A stretch of DNA of 64,000 nt from Streptomyces hydrogenans (GCF_014656075.1 NZ_BNBS01000029.1:1-64000); one strand, 5' to 3'; numbered from the stretch's first letter, positions 42,048 to 51,082 are shown. The notes: a model not told the origin generated them from the sequence alone. Made by a program: numbers and translations.

Positions 42048-42689
42048 TCACTCGTACCGGCCCAGGCCCGGGACGCCCAGGTCCGAGAGGCCGTCGAGGA
42101 CGAGGTCCACGCCGACCGCGGCGAGCAGCAGGCCGAGGAGCCGGCCGAGCAGCTCGATGGTGGTGTGGTGGGTGCGGCGCAGGACGCGGGCGAGCGCCAG
42201 GACGCAGACGAGGTCGAGCGCGATGACCGCCATGTAGGCGCCGACGACGGTCGAACGCCAGCTGACCGAGTAGCGGGCGGCGGCCTCGATGAGCAGGGCG
42301 GTCATGGCGAGGGGGCTGACGACGTACGGCATGAGGAGTTCGCGGACGCCGCTGACGGTGTCGGGCGAGTCGTCGTGCGGGCCGTCGGAGCCGAGGTGCA
42401 TGCCGAGGACGAGCCCGACGGCGTAGATGAAGAAGATGACGCCGCCCGCGAGCTGGAGGGCGGGGGTGCTGATGTGGAAGACGTCGAGGAGCCAGGGGGC
42501 GGTGCCGCCGGTGACGATGCCGACGACGACCGCCGCGGCGGAGGAGAGCAGGGCGATGGTGCGGAGCTGCCGGACCGGGTGGGCCTGCGCCAGTCCGGCG
42601 AAGGCGAGGAGCACCTTCGGTGGGCCGATGACGGAGAAGAACGTGATGAACGCGGCGGAGAAGGTGAAGGACTGCACAGCGGACATCAT
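42048..42689 (-). CDS. MarC-family integral membrane protein
   Basis: 213 residues with six hydrophobic segments (about 8-28, 42-62, 70-90, 115-137, 146-166 and 180-200). The SVIGPPKVLLAFAGL segment at the first/second helix is typical of the MarC/UPF0056 family, of unknown function and not the antibiotic-resistance determinant once assumed. No good ribosome binding site precedes either of the two adjacent ATGs. Confidence 0.85.
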   Translation of the reverse strand: MMSAVQSFTFSAAFITFFSVIGPPKVLLAFAGLAQAHPVRQLRTIALLSSAAAVVVGIVTGGTAPWLLDVFHISTPALQLAGGVIFFIYAVGLVLGMHLGSDGPHDDSPDTVSGVRELLMPYVVSPLAMTALLIEAAARYSVSWRSTVVGAYMAVIALDLVCVLALARVLRRTHHTTIELLGRLLGLLLAAVGVDLVLDGLSDLGVPGLGRYE

Positions 42690-42810
42690 GGGGTGGTCGG
42701 GTGATTCCGGATGGATTTGGGGATTCCACCCGCGCGGTGTCGAAAGCCCCGGTCCGGTTCCGACCCACCTTCGAGAGAGGTTCACACGACACGCACGTAC
42801 GGAGGACACC

Positions 42811-43227
42811 ATGAAGTACCTCGTGATGGTGCAGGGATCGCACGCCGACTACGAGGCGATGTCCGGGCGCGGCGCGGCGCAGAGCCCGGCCTGGGACCAG
42901 GAGTCCCTGACGGCGATGTTCGACTTCATGAACGCGCTCAACAAGGAGCTGATCGAGAGCGGCGAGATGCTCGACGGCCAGGGCCTGGCCGACCCGGGCG
43001 AGACCCGGCTGGTCTCCCTGGACGCCGAGGGCCGCCCGGTCGTCACGGACGGCCCGTACGCCGAGACCAAGGAGGTCCTGGCCGGCTACTGGGTCCTGGA
43101 CTGCGCCGACCTGGACCGCGTCACGGAGATCGCCGCCCGCATCAACCGCTGCCCCCAGCCCCCCGGCGCCCCGACCCACCCGGTGGTCATCCGCCGCATC
43201 GACGAGATGGGGCCTTCACGGGACTGA
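42811..43227 (+). CDS. YCII-related (DGPF) domain protein
   Basis: 138 residues: MKYLVMVQGSHADYE...DGPYAETKEVLAGYWVLD, the YCII/DGPF family whose members are small ferredoxin-like-fold proteins often found near ECF sigma factors. ATG 42811 has ggagg at good spacing. No sigma factor lies next to it here. Confidence 0.9.
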   Translation: MKYLVMVQGSHADYEAMSGRGAAQSPAWDQESLTAMFDFMNALNKELIESGEMLDGQGLADPGETRLVSLDAEGRPVVTDGPYAETKEVLAGYWVLDCADLDRVTEIAARINRCPQPPGAPTHPVVIRRIDEMGPSRD

Positions 43228-43344
43228 GCGGGGCCGGGCCCGGAGGGGGCGGGTGGGGAGGGGCGCGGGTCCGGACCGTGGCGCCGGGAATGGCGGGGGT
43301 GGGTGTCATCCTTGGAAGTCGATGGATCCCCGGTGCGGGGGTTG

Positions 43345-43361
43345 TACTGCCCCCTGGGGTA
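43345..43361 (+). promoter_or_regulatory. Candidate CsoR/CstR-family operator
   Basis: tactgccccctggggta: a G-tract palindrome with flanking TA, 19 nt before the regulator's start codon. CsoR-family operators have this general form. Weak evidence. Confidence 0.3.
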
Positions 43362-43379
43362 TCTGCTGGAGGAGTGGTT

Positions 43380-43667
43380 GTGGAACTCGATCTCGCGGGC
43401 GCGGAGCTCAAGGCCGTGCTGAACCGGCTGCGCCGGGCGCAGGGCCAGATCTCCGGCGTGATCCGGATGATCGAGGAGGGGCGCGACTGCGAGGAGGTCG
43501 TGACGCAGCTGGCGGCCGCCTCGCGGGCGCTGGACCGGGCCGGGTTCGCGATCATCGCGACCGGGCTCCAGCAGTGCCTGACCGAGATGGAGAACGGGAA
43601 GCGGGACGGCGAGGACCCGGACAAGATGCGGGCCCGGCTGGAGAAGCTGTTCCTGTCGCTCGCCTGA
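43380..43667 (+). CDS. CsoR-family regulator lacking the His ligand (CstR-like)
   Basis: 95 residues, DUF156 fold: LNRLRRAQGQISGVIRMIEEGRDCEEVVTQ... Copper-sensing CsoR uses Cys-His-Cys. Here C37 and C66 are kept but the His position four residues before the second Cys is Gly62 (ATGLQQC). A two-Cys site without His is the pattern of CstR persulfide sensors, so sulfide or persulfide sensing is more likely than copper. GTG 43380 has ggagg about 7 nt upstream. No sulfur or metal transporter gene is adjacent. Confidence 0.85.
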   Translation: MELDLAGAELKAVLNRLRRAQGQISGVIRMIEEGRDCEEVVTQLAAASRALDRAGFAIIATGLQQCLTEMENGKRDGEDPDKMRARLEKLFLSLA

Positions 43668-43687
43668 GCGTCTGCGCGCCTGCGCGC

Positions 43688-43761
43688 CTGAGTGCCCGAA
43701 CACCTGGGCGCCCGTGCACCCGGACATCTGAGTGCCCGAACACCTGGGCGCCCGTGCACCC
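43688..43761 (+). repeat. Direct 34-bp repeat, 40-bp period, in intergenic DNA
   Basis: Two identical 34-bp copies beginning ctgagtgcccgaacacctgg (43688-43721 and 43728-43761), within a longer field of degenerate gcgcctgag units (to about 43845) after the CsoR-family gene. No gene is seen up to 43918. Confidence 0.75.
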
Positions 43762-43918
43762 TGGCGTCTCAGTGCCCGAGCGCCTGAGCCCCCGTGCCAC
43801 CGAGCGCCCCCGCCTCTGAGCGCCTGAGCGCCGAGGCGCCCGCGTAACCCCGTACGACGCGTACGCACCCCCGGTGGAAGCCTTCCGCCGGGGGTGCGCG
43901 CGTGTGCGGGGGAGGGGG

Positions 43919-44527
43919 TCAGTCGACCGGGAGGCCCTTCAGGCGCTTGGCGATCGTGGTGAGGCGGGTGCCCTGGTAGCGGGCGGCGGCCAGGACGTTC
44001 TCGGCGGGGGCGCCGTTGGCGGCGGGGTGGGCGGTGCCGTACGGGTTGCCGCCGGCCGCGTAGACGGCGGGGTCCGTGAAGCCGGGGGAGACGATGACCG
44101 AGCCCCAGTGGTGGAAGGTGTTGTAGAGGGCGAGCAGCGTGGACTCGTTGCCGCCGTGGAGGTTGTGGGCGCTGGTGAAGGCGGTGGCGGGCTTGTCCGC
44201 CATGACGCCGCGCTGCCACAGGCCGCCGGTGGTGTCGACGTACTGCTTGAGCTGGGCCGCCACGTTGCCGAAGCGGGTGGGCGAGCCGAGCGCGTACGCG
44301 TCCGCCCATTCCAGGTCGTCGAGGGTGGCGAGCTCGACGCCGGCGGTGGCGTCGACGTGGGCGCGCCAGGCCGGGTTGGCGTCGATCGCGGCGTCCGGGG
44401 CCAGCTCGGGGACCCGGCGCAGGCGCACCTCGGCGCCGGCCTTCTCCGCGCCTTCGGCGACCGCCTGGGCGAGCTGGTGCACGGCACCGGTGGACGAGTA
44501 GTAGACGACGGCGACCTTGACGGACAT
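43919..44527 (-). CDS. wrbA: NAD(P)H:quinone oxidoreductase, WrbA type
   Basis: 202 residues, flavodoxin-like. VVYYSSTGAVHQLAQAVAEGA is the FMN phosphate loop, GSPTRFGNVAAQLKQYVDTT and TSAHNLHGGNESTLLALYNT complete the WrbA signatures. It performs two-electron quinone reduction. ATG 44527 has gaggag 6 nt upstream. It is divergent from a TetR gene with a palindrome between them, so it is probably repressed by that regulator and induced by quinones or electrophiles. Confidence 0.93.
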   Translation of the reverse strand: MSVKVAVVYYSSTGAVHQLAQAVAEGAEKAGAEVRLRRVPELAPDAAIDANPAWRAHVDATAGVELATLDDLEWADAYALGSPTRFGNVAAQLKQYVDTTGGLWQRGVMADKPATAFTSAHNLHGGNESTLLALYNTFHHWGSVIVSPGFTDPAVYAAGGNPYGTAHPAANGAPAENVLAAARYQGTRLTTIAKRLKGLPVD

Positions 44528-44580
44528 GACGGGCTCCTCGCTGCGGACCGATCCCTGCGGACCGACTAAGTGGATTCGTT

Positions 44581-44609
44581 TCCGTTTAGCTGGGGCGAGC
44601 CTAAACGGA
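44581..44609. promoter_or_regulatory. Palindromic operator between wrbA and tetR
   Basis: tccgtttag-11 nt-ctaaacgga, a perfect 9-bp inverted repeat 54 nt upstream of the wrbA start and 89 nt before the TetR start. Size and position fit a TetR-family operator controlling both genes. Confidence 0.65.
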
Positions 44610-44697
44610 TAGCAATCCGGATGGCAACCGGGGCAGGTATGCTCGAAGGACGGGGAGACCGACGACCGGGGGCGCGAGGAAGGGCAGGGACGGGCCG

Positions 44698-45360
44698 ATG
44701 GGCACGAGAACACCGGGCACACCGGGGACCGGCGACGGATCCCCGCCGCTGCTCACCGTGCTGCCGGCCGCGCCCGGCACCGGACCGGCCGCCGGCCCCG
44801 CCACCGAGCGCGCCGACGCCGCCCGCAACCGGCGCAGGATCCTCGACGCCGCCGCCCGGATCGTCGCCGAGAAGGGCCCCGACGCCGTCACCATGAACCA
44901 GGTGGCCCACGCCAGCGGCATCGGCGTCGGCACCGTCTACCGCCGCTTCGGCGACGTCTCCCAGCTGCTGTGGGCGCTCCTCGACGACCGCGAGCGCCAG
45001 TTCCAGGAGGCGTACATGAGCGGCCCGCCGCCGCTCGGCCCCGGCGCCCCCGCCGGCGAACGGCTCGACGCCTTCCTCGACGCGCTCGTCGACCGGGTCG
45101 CCGAGCAGCGCGCCATCCTGCTCGCCGCGCACTCGGCCGCCCCCCGCGCGCGCTACCACAGCGGCGCCTACCAGGTCATGCACACGCACGTCGCGATGCT
45201 GCTGTCCCGCATCCGGCCCGGCGCCGACTCCGCGCTGCTCGCCCACCTCCTCCTGGGGTCCTTCTCGCCGGACCTCATGCACCACCTCACGGTGGAGCAG
45301 GGGCTGCCCGCCGAGCGGGTCAAGGCGGGGGTGCGGCAGCTGCTCGCACTGCGGACGTAG
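44698..45360 (+). CDS. TetR-family repressor (divergent from wrbA)
   Basis: 220 residues. A disordered 40-residue Pro/Gly-rich start precedes the TetR HTH (RNRRRILDAAARIVAEKGPDAVTMNQVAHASGIGVGTVYRRFGD, about 43-86) and a helical C-terminal ligand domain. The likely target is the 44581-44609 palindrome. Confidence 0.9.
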   Translation: MGTRTPGTPGTGDGSPPLLTVLPAAPGTGPAAGPATERADAARNRRRILDAAARIVAEKGPDAVTMNQVAHASGIGVGTVYRRFGDVSQLLWALLDDRERQFQEAYMSGPPPLGPGAPAGERLDAFLDALVDRVAEQRAILLAAHSAAPRARYHSGAYQVMHTHVAMLLSRIRPGADSALLAHLLLGSFSPDLMHHLTVEQGLPAERVKAGVRQLLALRT

Positions 45361-45452
45361 GGCGGCGCCCCGCCCGTCCACCCCGTCGCCCCGCCCGTCC
45401 ACCCCTCGGAATCCCCTGGACCGGGCCTCCGGCGACGACCCACGATCGCCCC

Positions 45453-46028
45453 ATGACCACCGCGCCGAAGACCTTCCTCATCCTCCACGGCTTCCAGAAC
45501 CACCGGCCCGCCGGGCACTGGCAGCACTGGCTCGCCGGCGAGCTGCGCGCCCGGGGCCACGAGGTCCGCCATCCGCAGCTGCCCGAGCCGGACGCGCCCG
45601 TCCTCGACGACTGGCTGGCGGCCCTGGAGAAGCACGGCGAGCGGCCGGCCGAGGGCGAGTTCGTCGTCCTGGCGCACAGCCTGTCCGTGCTGCTCTGGCT
45701 GCGCGCGGGCGCGCGCCGGCCGGCCGGCGACCGGGTGCTGCTCGTCGCCCCGCCCTCCCCCGGCGTCACCGCCTCCATCCCCGAGATCGCCGCCTTCGCC
45801 GACGGCCTCGACCTCGCCGAGGAGGGGGTGGCGGCACGGCTCGTGTACGGCGACGGCGACCCGTACTGCCCCGAGGGCGCCGACGCGCACTACGGCACCC
45901 CGCTCGGCCTCGACCCGGACCTCGTCGCGGGCGGCGGGCACCTCAACCCCGACACCGGCTTCGGGCCCTGGCCGGCCGTCCTGCGCTGGTGCGAAAACCC
46001 GGAGACCCGGATCGTCGGCGCCGAGTAA
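45453..46028 (+). CDS. RBBP9/YdeN-like serine hydrolase
   Basis: 191 residues: FLILHGFQNHRPAGHWQHWLAGELR, VLAHSLSVLLWL with the nucleophile Ser, an Asp in YGDGDPYCP and the C-terminal His in GGGHLNPDTGFGPWP. This is the small YdeN/RBBP9 alpha/beta hydrolase family. It ends 10 nt before the proline iminopeptidase gene. Confidence 0.9.
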   Translation: MTTAPKTFLILHGFQNHRPAGHWQHWLAGELRARGHEVRHPQLPEPDAPVLDDWLAALEKHGERPAEGEFVVLAHSLSVLLWLRAGARRPAGDRVLLVAPPSPGVTASIPEIAAFADGLDLAEEGVAARLVYGDGDPYCPEGADAHYGTPLGLDPDLVAGGGHLNPDTGFGPWPAVLRWCENPETRIVGAE

Positions 46029-46038
46029 CGTCGGGCGG

Positions 46039-46974
46039 ATGCGCCCCCAGACCAGCCCGTACGCGACCGGCCTGCTCGACGTCGGCGACGGCAACCGCGT
46101 CCACTACGAGGTCCACGGCAACCCGGACGGCAAGCCCGCGCTCGTCGTGCACGGCGGGCCGGGCTCCGGGTCCTCCCCCGGTTCCACCCGGCTCTTCGAC
46201 CCGGAGAAGTACCGGATCGTCCTGTTCGACCAGCGCGGCTGCGGGCGCTCCCTGCCGCACGCGAGCGACCCCGCCGCCGACCTCTCGGTGAACACCACCG
46301 CCCACCTGGTGGCCGACATGGAGCGGCTCCGCGCCCACCTGGGCGTCGACCGCTGGCTGCTGTACGGCGGCTCCTGGGGCTCGACGCTGATCCTGGCCTA
46401 CGCGCAGGCGCACCCGGAGCGGGTCAGCGAGATCGTCATCCCCGCCGTCACCACCACCCGCCGCTCCGAGACGGCCTGGCTGTACGAGGGCGTCGGCCGC
46501 TTCTTCCCCGAGGCGCACGAGCGGTTCCGGGCCGGCGTGGACCACGCGGAGGACCCGGTCGGCGCCTACGCGGCCCGGATGAACCACCCCGACCGGGCCG
46601 TCCGGGAGCGGGCCGCGGCCGACTGGTGCGCCTGGGAGGACGCCGTCCTGTCGATGGAGGGCATGGGAACCCCGTACACCGACCGCGTCGACGACACCCG
46701 GCTCGGCTTCGTCCGGATCTGCTCCCACTACTTCGCGCACGGCGCCTTCCTGGAGGAGGGCGCGCTGATCAGGGACGCCCACCGGCTCGCCGGCATCCCC
46801 GGCGTGCTGATCCACGGCCGGCTCGACATGGGCGGGCCGCTCACCACCGCCTGGGAGCTCTCCCGCGCCTGGCCCGACGCCGAGCTGCGCGTGGTCGAGC
46901 GGGCGGGCCACCTGGGCGGCGGGGAGACCCGCCGGCTGGTCGTCGAGGCCCTGGAGCGCTTCGCGGACGGCTGA
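46039..46974 (+). CDS. pip: Proline iminopeptidase (S33 family)
   Basis: 311 residues. HGGPGSGSSPGSTRLFDPEKYRIV, the LFDQRGCGRS motif and nucleophile GGSWGSTLILAYAQAHPERV are diagnostic of proline iminopeptidase. The catalytic Asp is in IHGRLDMGGP and the His in ERAGHLGG. It removes N-terminal Pro from peptides in the cytosol. The length is normal for the family. Confidence 0.93.
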   Translation: MRPQTSPYATGLLDVGDGNRVHYEVHGNPDGKPALVVHGGPGSGSSPGSTRLFDPEKYRIVLFDQRGCGRSLPHASDPAADLSVNTTAHLVADMERLRAHLGVDRWLLYGGSWGSTLILAYAQAHPERVSEIVIPAVTTTRRSETAWLYEGVGRFFPEAHERFRAGVDHAEDPVGAYAARMNHPDRAVRERAAADWCAWEDAVLSMEGMGTPYTDRVDDTRLGFVRICSHYFAHGAFLEEGALIRDAHRLAGIPGVLIHGRLDMGGPLTTAWELSRAWPDAELRVVERAGHLGGGETRRLVVEALERFADG

Positions 46975-47366
46975 CTCCACCGGGCGGCCCCGCGCCCGCG
47001 GCGGGATCATCGAAGCATGAGCCCCGAGAGCACCCCGGGCACCCAGGGCCCCGGGACCCCCCTCGCCCGGCGGCCCGCCACCGACGCGCGCACCGGCCGC
47101 TCCCCGCTCGCCGCGTCCCTCGACGTGTCCCCGGCCCGGGGGCCGGCGGAAGACGACCGGAGCGTACGGCGAGGAGGGCGGCCACCGCTCCGCCGCCGCC
47201 GACGAAGCGGCCACGAAAGCCGCCAAGGACAGCAAATCGTCCGGGAACTGAGAATTCCAGATGTCAATCCTGTTCAAGGTGACATGAATTGCGCCGAACG
47301 TGTTCACAGAACACCCTCACGGTGGCTAACTTCCCCTCAACCTCGTCCCCATCGGGAAGGACTTCT
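46975..47366 (+). other. Spacer with a possible small or frame-shifted gene remnant
   Basis: An ATG at 47017 opens a Pro/Arg-rich frame (MSPESTPGTQGPGTPLARRPATD). In a different frame, AYGEEGGHRSAAADEAATKAAKDSKSSGN ends at a TGA near 47251 and looks more protein-like. Either a decayed gene or chance. The stretch before 47367 also holds the promoter of the secreted peptidase; the aattccagatgtcaatcc segment is locally AT-rich. Confidence 0.25.
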
Positions 47367-48914
47367 GTGAACGCAACACAGCGTCGCGCCGCGGCCATCC
47401 TCGCCGCGGCGGCCCTCGCCACTCCCCTGGTCCTCGCCTCGCCGGCCACCGCCGTCAAGGACCCCGCCGCAGCGCCCGCCCGGGACGCCGCGAAGCTGGC
47501 GAAGAAGCTGGTCCGCGAGACCACCGGCAAGGACGCCTTCAAGCACCTGCAGAAGTTCCAGGCCATAGCCGACTCCGCCGGCGGTCACCGCGCGGCCGGC
47601 TCCCTCGGCCACGACGCCTCGGCCGCCTACGTCTACACGACGCTCAAGAAGGCCGGCTACAACGTCTCGTACCAGAAGTTCGACTTCGTCTACACCGAGA
47701 CCCTCGCCGAGAAGGCCTCCGTCCTCGGCTCCGCGCCCCGCGCGCTCGACATCCGGGCGATGACCTACACCAAGTCCACCCCGGTCGGCGGCCTCACCGC
47801 CGCGCTGGCCGCCGTCCCGGTCGACGCCGACGGCACCACCGGCTGCGAGCCGGGCGACTTCGCCTCCGGCACCTTCACCGGCAAGATCGCCCTGATCAAG
47901 CGCGGCGGCTGCACCTTCGCCGCCAAGCAGGAGAACGCCGCCGCGGCCGGTGCCGTCGGCGCGATCGTCTACAACAACACCGCGGGCCTGCTCTCCGGCA
48001 CCCTCGGCGCCGCCGACGCCGGCAAGATCCCGACCGCGGGCCTCTCCCAGGCCGAGGGCGAGCAGCTCGCCGCCGACCTCGCCAAGGGCGCGGTGAACCT
48101 CTCCTTCGAGGTCCGCCAGCTCAACGAGAAGCGCTCCACCAACAACGTCATCGCGGAGACCAAGGGCGGCAACGCCGCCAACACCGTGATGCTCGGCGCG
48201 CACCTCGACTCCGTCACCGCCGGCCCCGGCATCAACGACAACGGCTCCGGCTCCGCCGGCATCCTCCAGGCCGCCCTGGAGCTGGCGCAGTCGAAGGACA
48301 AGGTCCGCAACAAGGTCCGCTTCGCCTGGTGGTCCGCGGAGGAGAACGGCCTGCTCGGCGCCGAGCACTACGTCGCCAACCTGTCGGAGCTCGACAGGAA
48401 GGAGATCAAGCTCTACCTGAACTTCGACATGATCGCCTCGCCGAACTACGGCCTGTTCGTGTACGACGGCGACAACTCGGACGGCGTGGGCGCCGAGGCG
48501 GGCCCGGCGGGCTCGGCCCAGCTGGAGCGCGACATCACCGACTTCATGGACAAGCAGGGTCTCCCGCACCTGGGCACCGACTTCGACGGCCGCTCCGACT
48601 ACGGCCCGTTCGTCGACGCCGGCATCGCCTCCGGCGGCACCTTCACCGGCGCCGAGGGCATCAAGTCCCCCGAGCAGGCCGCCCTGTTCGGCGGTGAGGC
48701 GGGCGTCGCCTACGACGTGAACTACCACGCCAAGGGCGACGACATCACCAACGTCAACATGAAGGCGTTCGACGCCAACATCGACGTCATCGCCAACGCC
48801 GTGGGCACCTACGCCCACGACATCTCCTCGCTGCGCAAGCCGGTCGACTCCGTGCCGACCGCCGGCGGCACGGCGGGCGGCGGCCACGACCACGACCACG
48901 GCGTGACCGAGTAG
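47367..48914 (+). CDS. Secreted M28-family zinc aminopeptidase
   Basis: 515 residues. Signal peptide AAAILAAAALATPLVLASPATA (about 7-28). A PA domain is inserted at about 135-250 (GKIALIKRGGCTFAAKQENA). Zinc and catalytic residues appear in order: GAHLDS, INDNGSG, SAEENG, LNFDMIAS and YHAKGDD. It is an extracellular Streptomyces aminopeptidase-type enzyme with a C-terminal His/Asp tail (GGHDHDHG). GTG 47367 has gggaagg upstream. Confidence 0.94.
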   Translation: MNATQRRAAAILAAAALATPLVLASPATAVKDPAAAPARDAAKLAKKLVRETTGKDAFKHLQKFQAIADSAGGHRAAGSLGHDASAAYVYTTLKKAGYNVSYQKFDFVYTETLAEKASVLGSAPRALDIRAMTYTKSTPVGGLTAALAAVPVDADGTTGCEPGDFASGTFTGKIALIKRGGCTFAAKQENAAAAGAVGAIVYNNTAGLLSGTLGAADAGKIPTAGLSQAEGEQLAADLAKGAVNLSFEVRQLNEKRSTNNVIAETKGGNAANTVMLGAHLDSVTAGPGINDNGSGSAGILQAALELAQSKDKVRNKVRFAWWSAEENGLLGAEHYVANLSELDRKEIKLYLNFDMIASPNYGLFVYDGDNSDGVGAEAGPAGSAQLERDITDFMDKQGLPHLGTDFDGRSDYGPFVDAGIASGGTFTGAEGIKSPEQAALFGGEAGVAYDVNYHAKGDDITNVNMKAFDANIDVIANAVGTYAHDISSLRKPVDSVPTAGGTAGGGHDHDHGVTE

Positions 48915-48936
48915 GTCCGGACGCGAGCCGGGTGGT

Positions 48937-50574
48937 TCAGCGCCGGCGGCGGGCCGTGCCGAAGATCGAGCGGCTGATCTCCCGGCCCAGCTGGGTGCCG
49001 ATCGACCGGGCGAGGGACTTGAACATCCCGCTGCCGACGACCTGATCGACGAGCGAGGGCTCCTCCTCCGGGGCCCTCGCCCGCTCCGTTCCCGCCGCCT
49101 TCTTCGCGGCCTCCCGCTCCGCCTTCTCCCGCTCCGCGCGGGCCGCGGTCTCCGCAGCCCGCGCGGAGCGCGCCGCCTCGTCCGCCGAGAGCCGCTCGTA
49201 GGCCGACTCGCGGTCCACCGCCTGCGCGTACCGCCCGTACAGCGGCGAGCCCTTCACCGCCGCCTCCAGCACGGCCGGGTCGACCGGACCCATCAGGGAC
49301 TCCGGCGCCCGCAGCCGGGTCGCGGCCACCGGCGTCGGCGCGCCCCGCTCGCTCAGTACGGTGACCACCGCCTCGCCCGTACCGAGCGAGGTCAGCACCT
49401 CCTCCAGGTCGTAGGCCGAGTCGGGGAAGGTCCGCACCGTCGCCTTCAGGGCCTTGGCGTCGTCCGGGGTGAAGGCGCGCAGCGCGTGCTGCACCCGGTT
49501 GCCGAGCTGGGCGAGGACGTCCGCCGGCACGTCCTTGGGGGTCTGGGTGACGAAGAAGACGCCCACGCCCTTGGACCGGATCAGCCGGACCGTCTGCGTG
49601 ATCGACTCCAGGAACGCCTTCGACGCCCCCTTGAAGAGGAGGTGGGCCTCGTCGAAGAAGAAGACCAGCTTCGGCTTCTCCAGGTCGCCGACCTCCGGCA
49701 GGTCGTGGAAGAGGTCCGCGAGCAGCCACATCAGGAAGGTGGAGAAGAGCTGCGGCTGCTCCTGCACGGACGGCAGCTCCAGGACGGAGACCGTCCCCCG
49801 CCCGTCCGGGGCGGTCCGCAGGAACTCCGCGGTGTCGAACTCCGGCTCCCCGAAGAAGCCGGCCGCGCCCTGCTGCTCGAAGGCGGTCAGCGCGCGCAGG
49901 ATCACCCCCGCGGTCACCGTCGACAGGCCGCCGATCCCCTTCAGTTCGGGCTTGCCGACGTCCGAGACGAGGAAGGCGACCACGGCCCGCAGGTCCTTCA
50001 GGTCGACCAGCTCCAGGCCCTTGGAGTCGGCGTAGTGGAAGATCAGGCCGAGGGACTGCTCCTGCGTCCGGTTCAGCTGGAGCACCTTGGAGAGCAGCAC
50101 CGGGCCGAAGCTGGTGACCGTGGCGCGGACCGGGACGCCAGGGCCGATGCCGCCGAGGCCGTAGAACGCGCAGGGGAATCCGGTGGGCGTCCACTCCTGG
50201 CCGACCTGCGCGGCCCGCTCCCGCACCTTCTCGCCGTCCCGGCCGGGGGCGGAGACGCCGGAGACGTCGCCCTTGATGTCGGCGAGGAAGACCGGGACGC
50301 CCTGGGCGGAGAGCTGTTCGGCGACCAGCTGGAGGGTCTTGGTCTTGCCGGTGCCGGTGGCGCCCGCGACGAGGCCGTGCCGGTTGAGGACGGGCAGCGG
50401 GATCCGCACCCGCGCGTCCGGGTGACAGACGCCGTCCCACAGCACGGCGCCCAGGTCGAGCGCGGGGCCCTCGAAGGCGTACCCGGCGGCGATCTCCGCG
50501 ACCGGCCCCGGCACCGGCTCCGGGGGCGCCGGCGGCCGTTCCGGGGTCGTCGGCGGCTGCTCCGTCTCGCTCAT
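48937..50574 (-). CDS. HerA-like ATPase (DUF853 family)
   Basis: 545 residues. Walker A GATGTGKTKT (about 71-80), Walker B KLVFFFDEAHLLFKG, and the DUF853 features IKGDVSGVS and FVTQTPKDVP are present. The C-terminal part has a charged coiled coil (about 440-490) and a tail rich in Arg. This is a predicted HerA-FtsK superfamily NTPase found throughout bacteria as a core gene of unclear role. ATG 50574 (MSETEQPPTT) is preferred over an upstream in-frame start. Confidence 0.9.
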   Translation of the reverse strand: MSETEQPPTTPERPPAPPEPVPGPVAEIAAGYAFEGPALDLGAVLWDGVCHPDARVRIPLPVLNRHGLVAGATGTGKTKTLQLVAEQLSAQGVPVFLADIKGDVSGVSAPGRDGEKVRERAAQVGQEWTPTGFPCAFYGLGGIGPGVPVRATVTSFGPVLLSKVLQLNRTQEQSLGLIFHYADSKGLELVDLKDLRAVVAFLVSDVGKPELKGIGGLSTVTAGVILRALTAFEQQGAAGFFGEPEFDTAEFLRTAPDGRGTVSVLELPSVQEQPQLFSTFLMWLLADLFHDLPEVGDLEKPKLVFFFDEAHLLFKGASKAFLESITQTVRLIRSKGVGVFFVTQTPKDVPADVLAQLGNRVQHALRAFTPDDAKALKATVRTFPDSAYDLEEVLTSLGTGEAVVTVLSERGAPTPVAATRLRAPESLMGPVDPAVLEAAVKGSPLYGRYAQAVDRESAYERLSADEAARSARAAETAARAEREKAEREAAKKAAGTERARAPEEEPSLVDQVVGSGMFKSLARSIGTQLGREISRSIFGTARRRR

Positions 50575-50670
50575 GCGGCACCCCAATGTCGCTTATGTCA
50601 TGGTCTGCACCAGCATCCCATCGGTGCCGCGTGGCTGCGCCGGGAGCCGCTCGCCCGGTAGGCTTTCCGT

Positions 50671-50967
50671 GTGATCTTCAAGCGCATCGGAAACGGCCGG
50701 CCGTATCCCGACCACGGCCGGGAAAGCACCCGGCAGTGGGCGGACGTCGCCCCGCGCCCGGTCCGCCTCGACCAGCTCGTCACCACCAAGGGCCAGCTGG
50801 ACCTGGAGACCCTGCTCGCGGAGGACTCCACCTTCTACGGCGACCTCTTCGCGCACGTGGTGAAGTGGCAGGGCGACCTGTACCTCGAGGACGGACTGCA
50901 CCGCGCCGTCCGCGCGGCCCTCCAGCAGCGCCAGGTGCTCCACGCCCGCGTGCTCGAACTGGACTGA
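50671..50967 (+). CDS. Conserved small actinobacterial protein
   Basis: 98 residues, GTG start: IFKRIGNGRPYPDHGRESTRQWADVAPRPVRLDQLVTTK...DLFAHVVKWQGDLYLEDGLHRAVRAAL. It contains a ParB-like LEDGLHR-type element (compare 'DG.HRa.Aa'), a possible remnant of a ParB/sulfiredoxin-like fold. Function unknown. Divergent from the HerA-like gene. Confidence 0.75.
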   Translation: MIFKRIGNGRPYPDHGRESTRQWADVAPRPVRLDQLVTTKGQLDLETLLAEDSTFYGDLFAHVVKWQGDLYLEDGLHRAVRAALQQRQVLHARVLELD

Positions 50968-51082
50968 CGCCTCGCCGGAGGCCGTCGCGCGCTGATCCTT
51001 TCGGGGGCAGTTCGCCCCCATCCGGCCGTGATCACATGATCATCAAGTAGGCATCGCGCACGGGCGGCATTACGCTGCGCCC

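Noticed and set aside
47337..48899. 520-residue minus-strand frame opposite the M28 peptidase
   Set aside because: Antisense translation dominated by Val/Gly/Leu/Ala; the plus strand has signal peptide and all zinc ligands.
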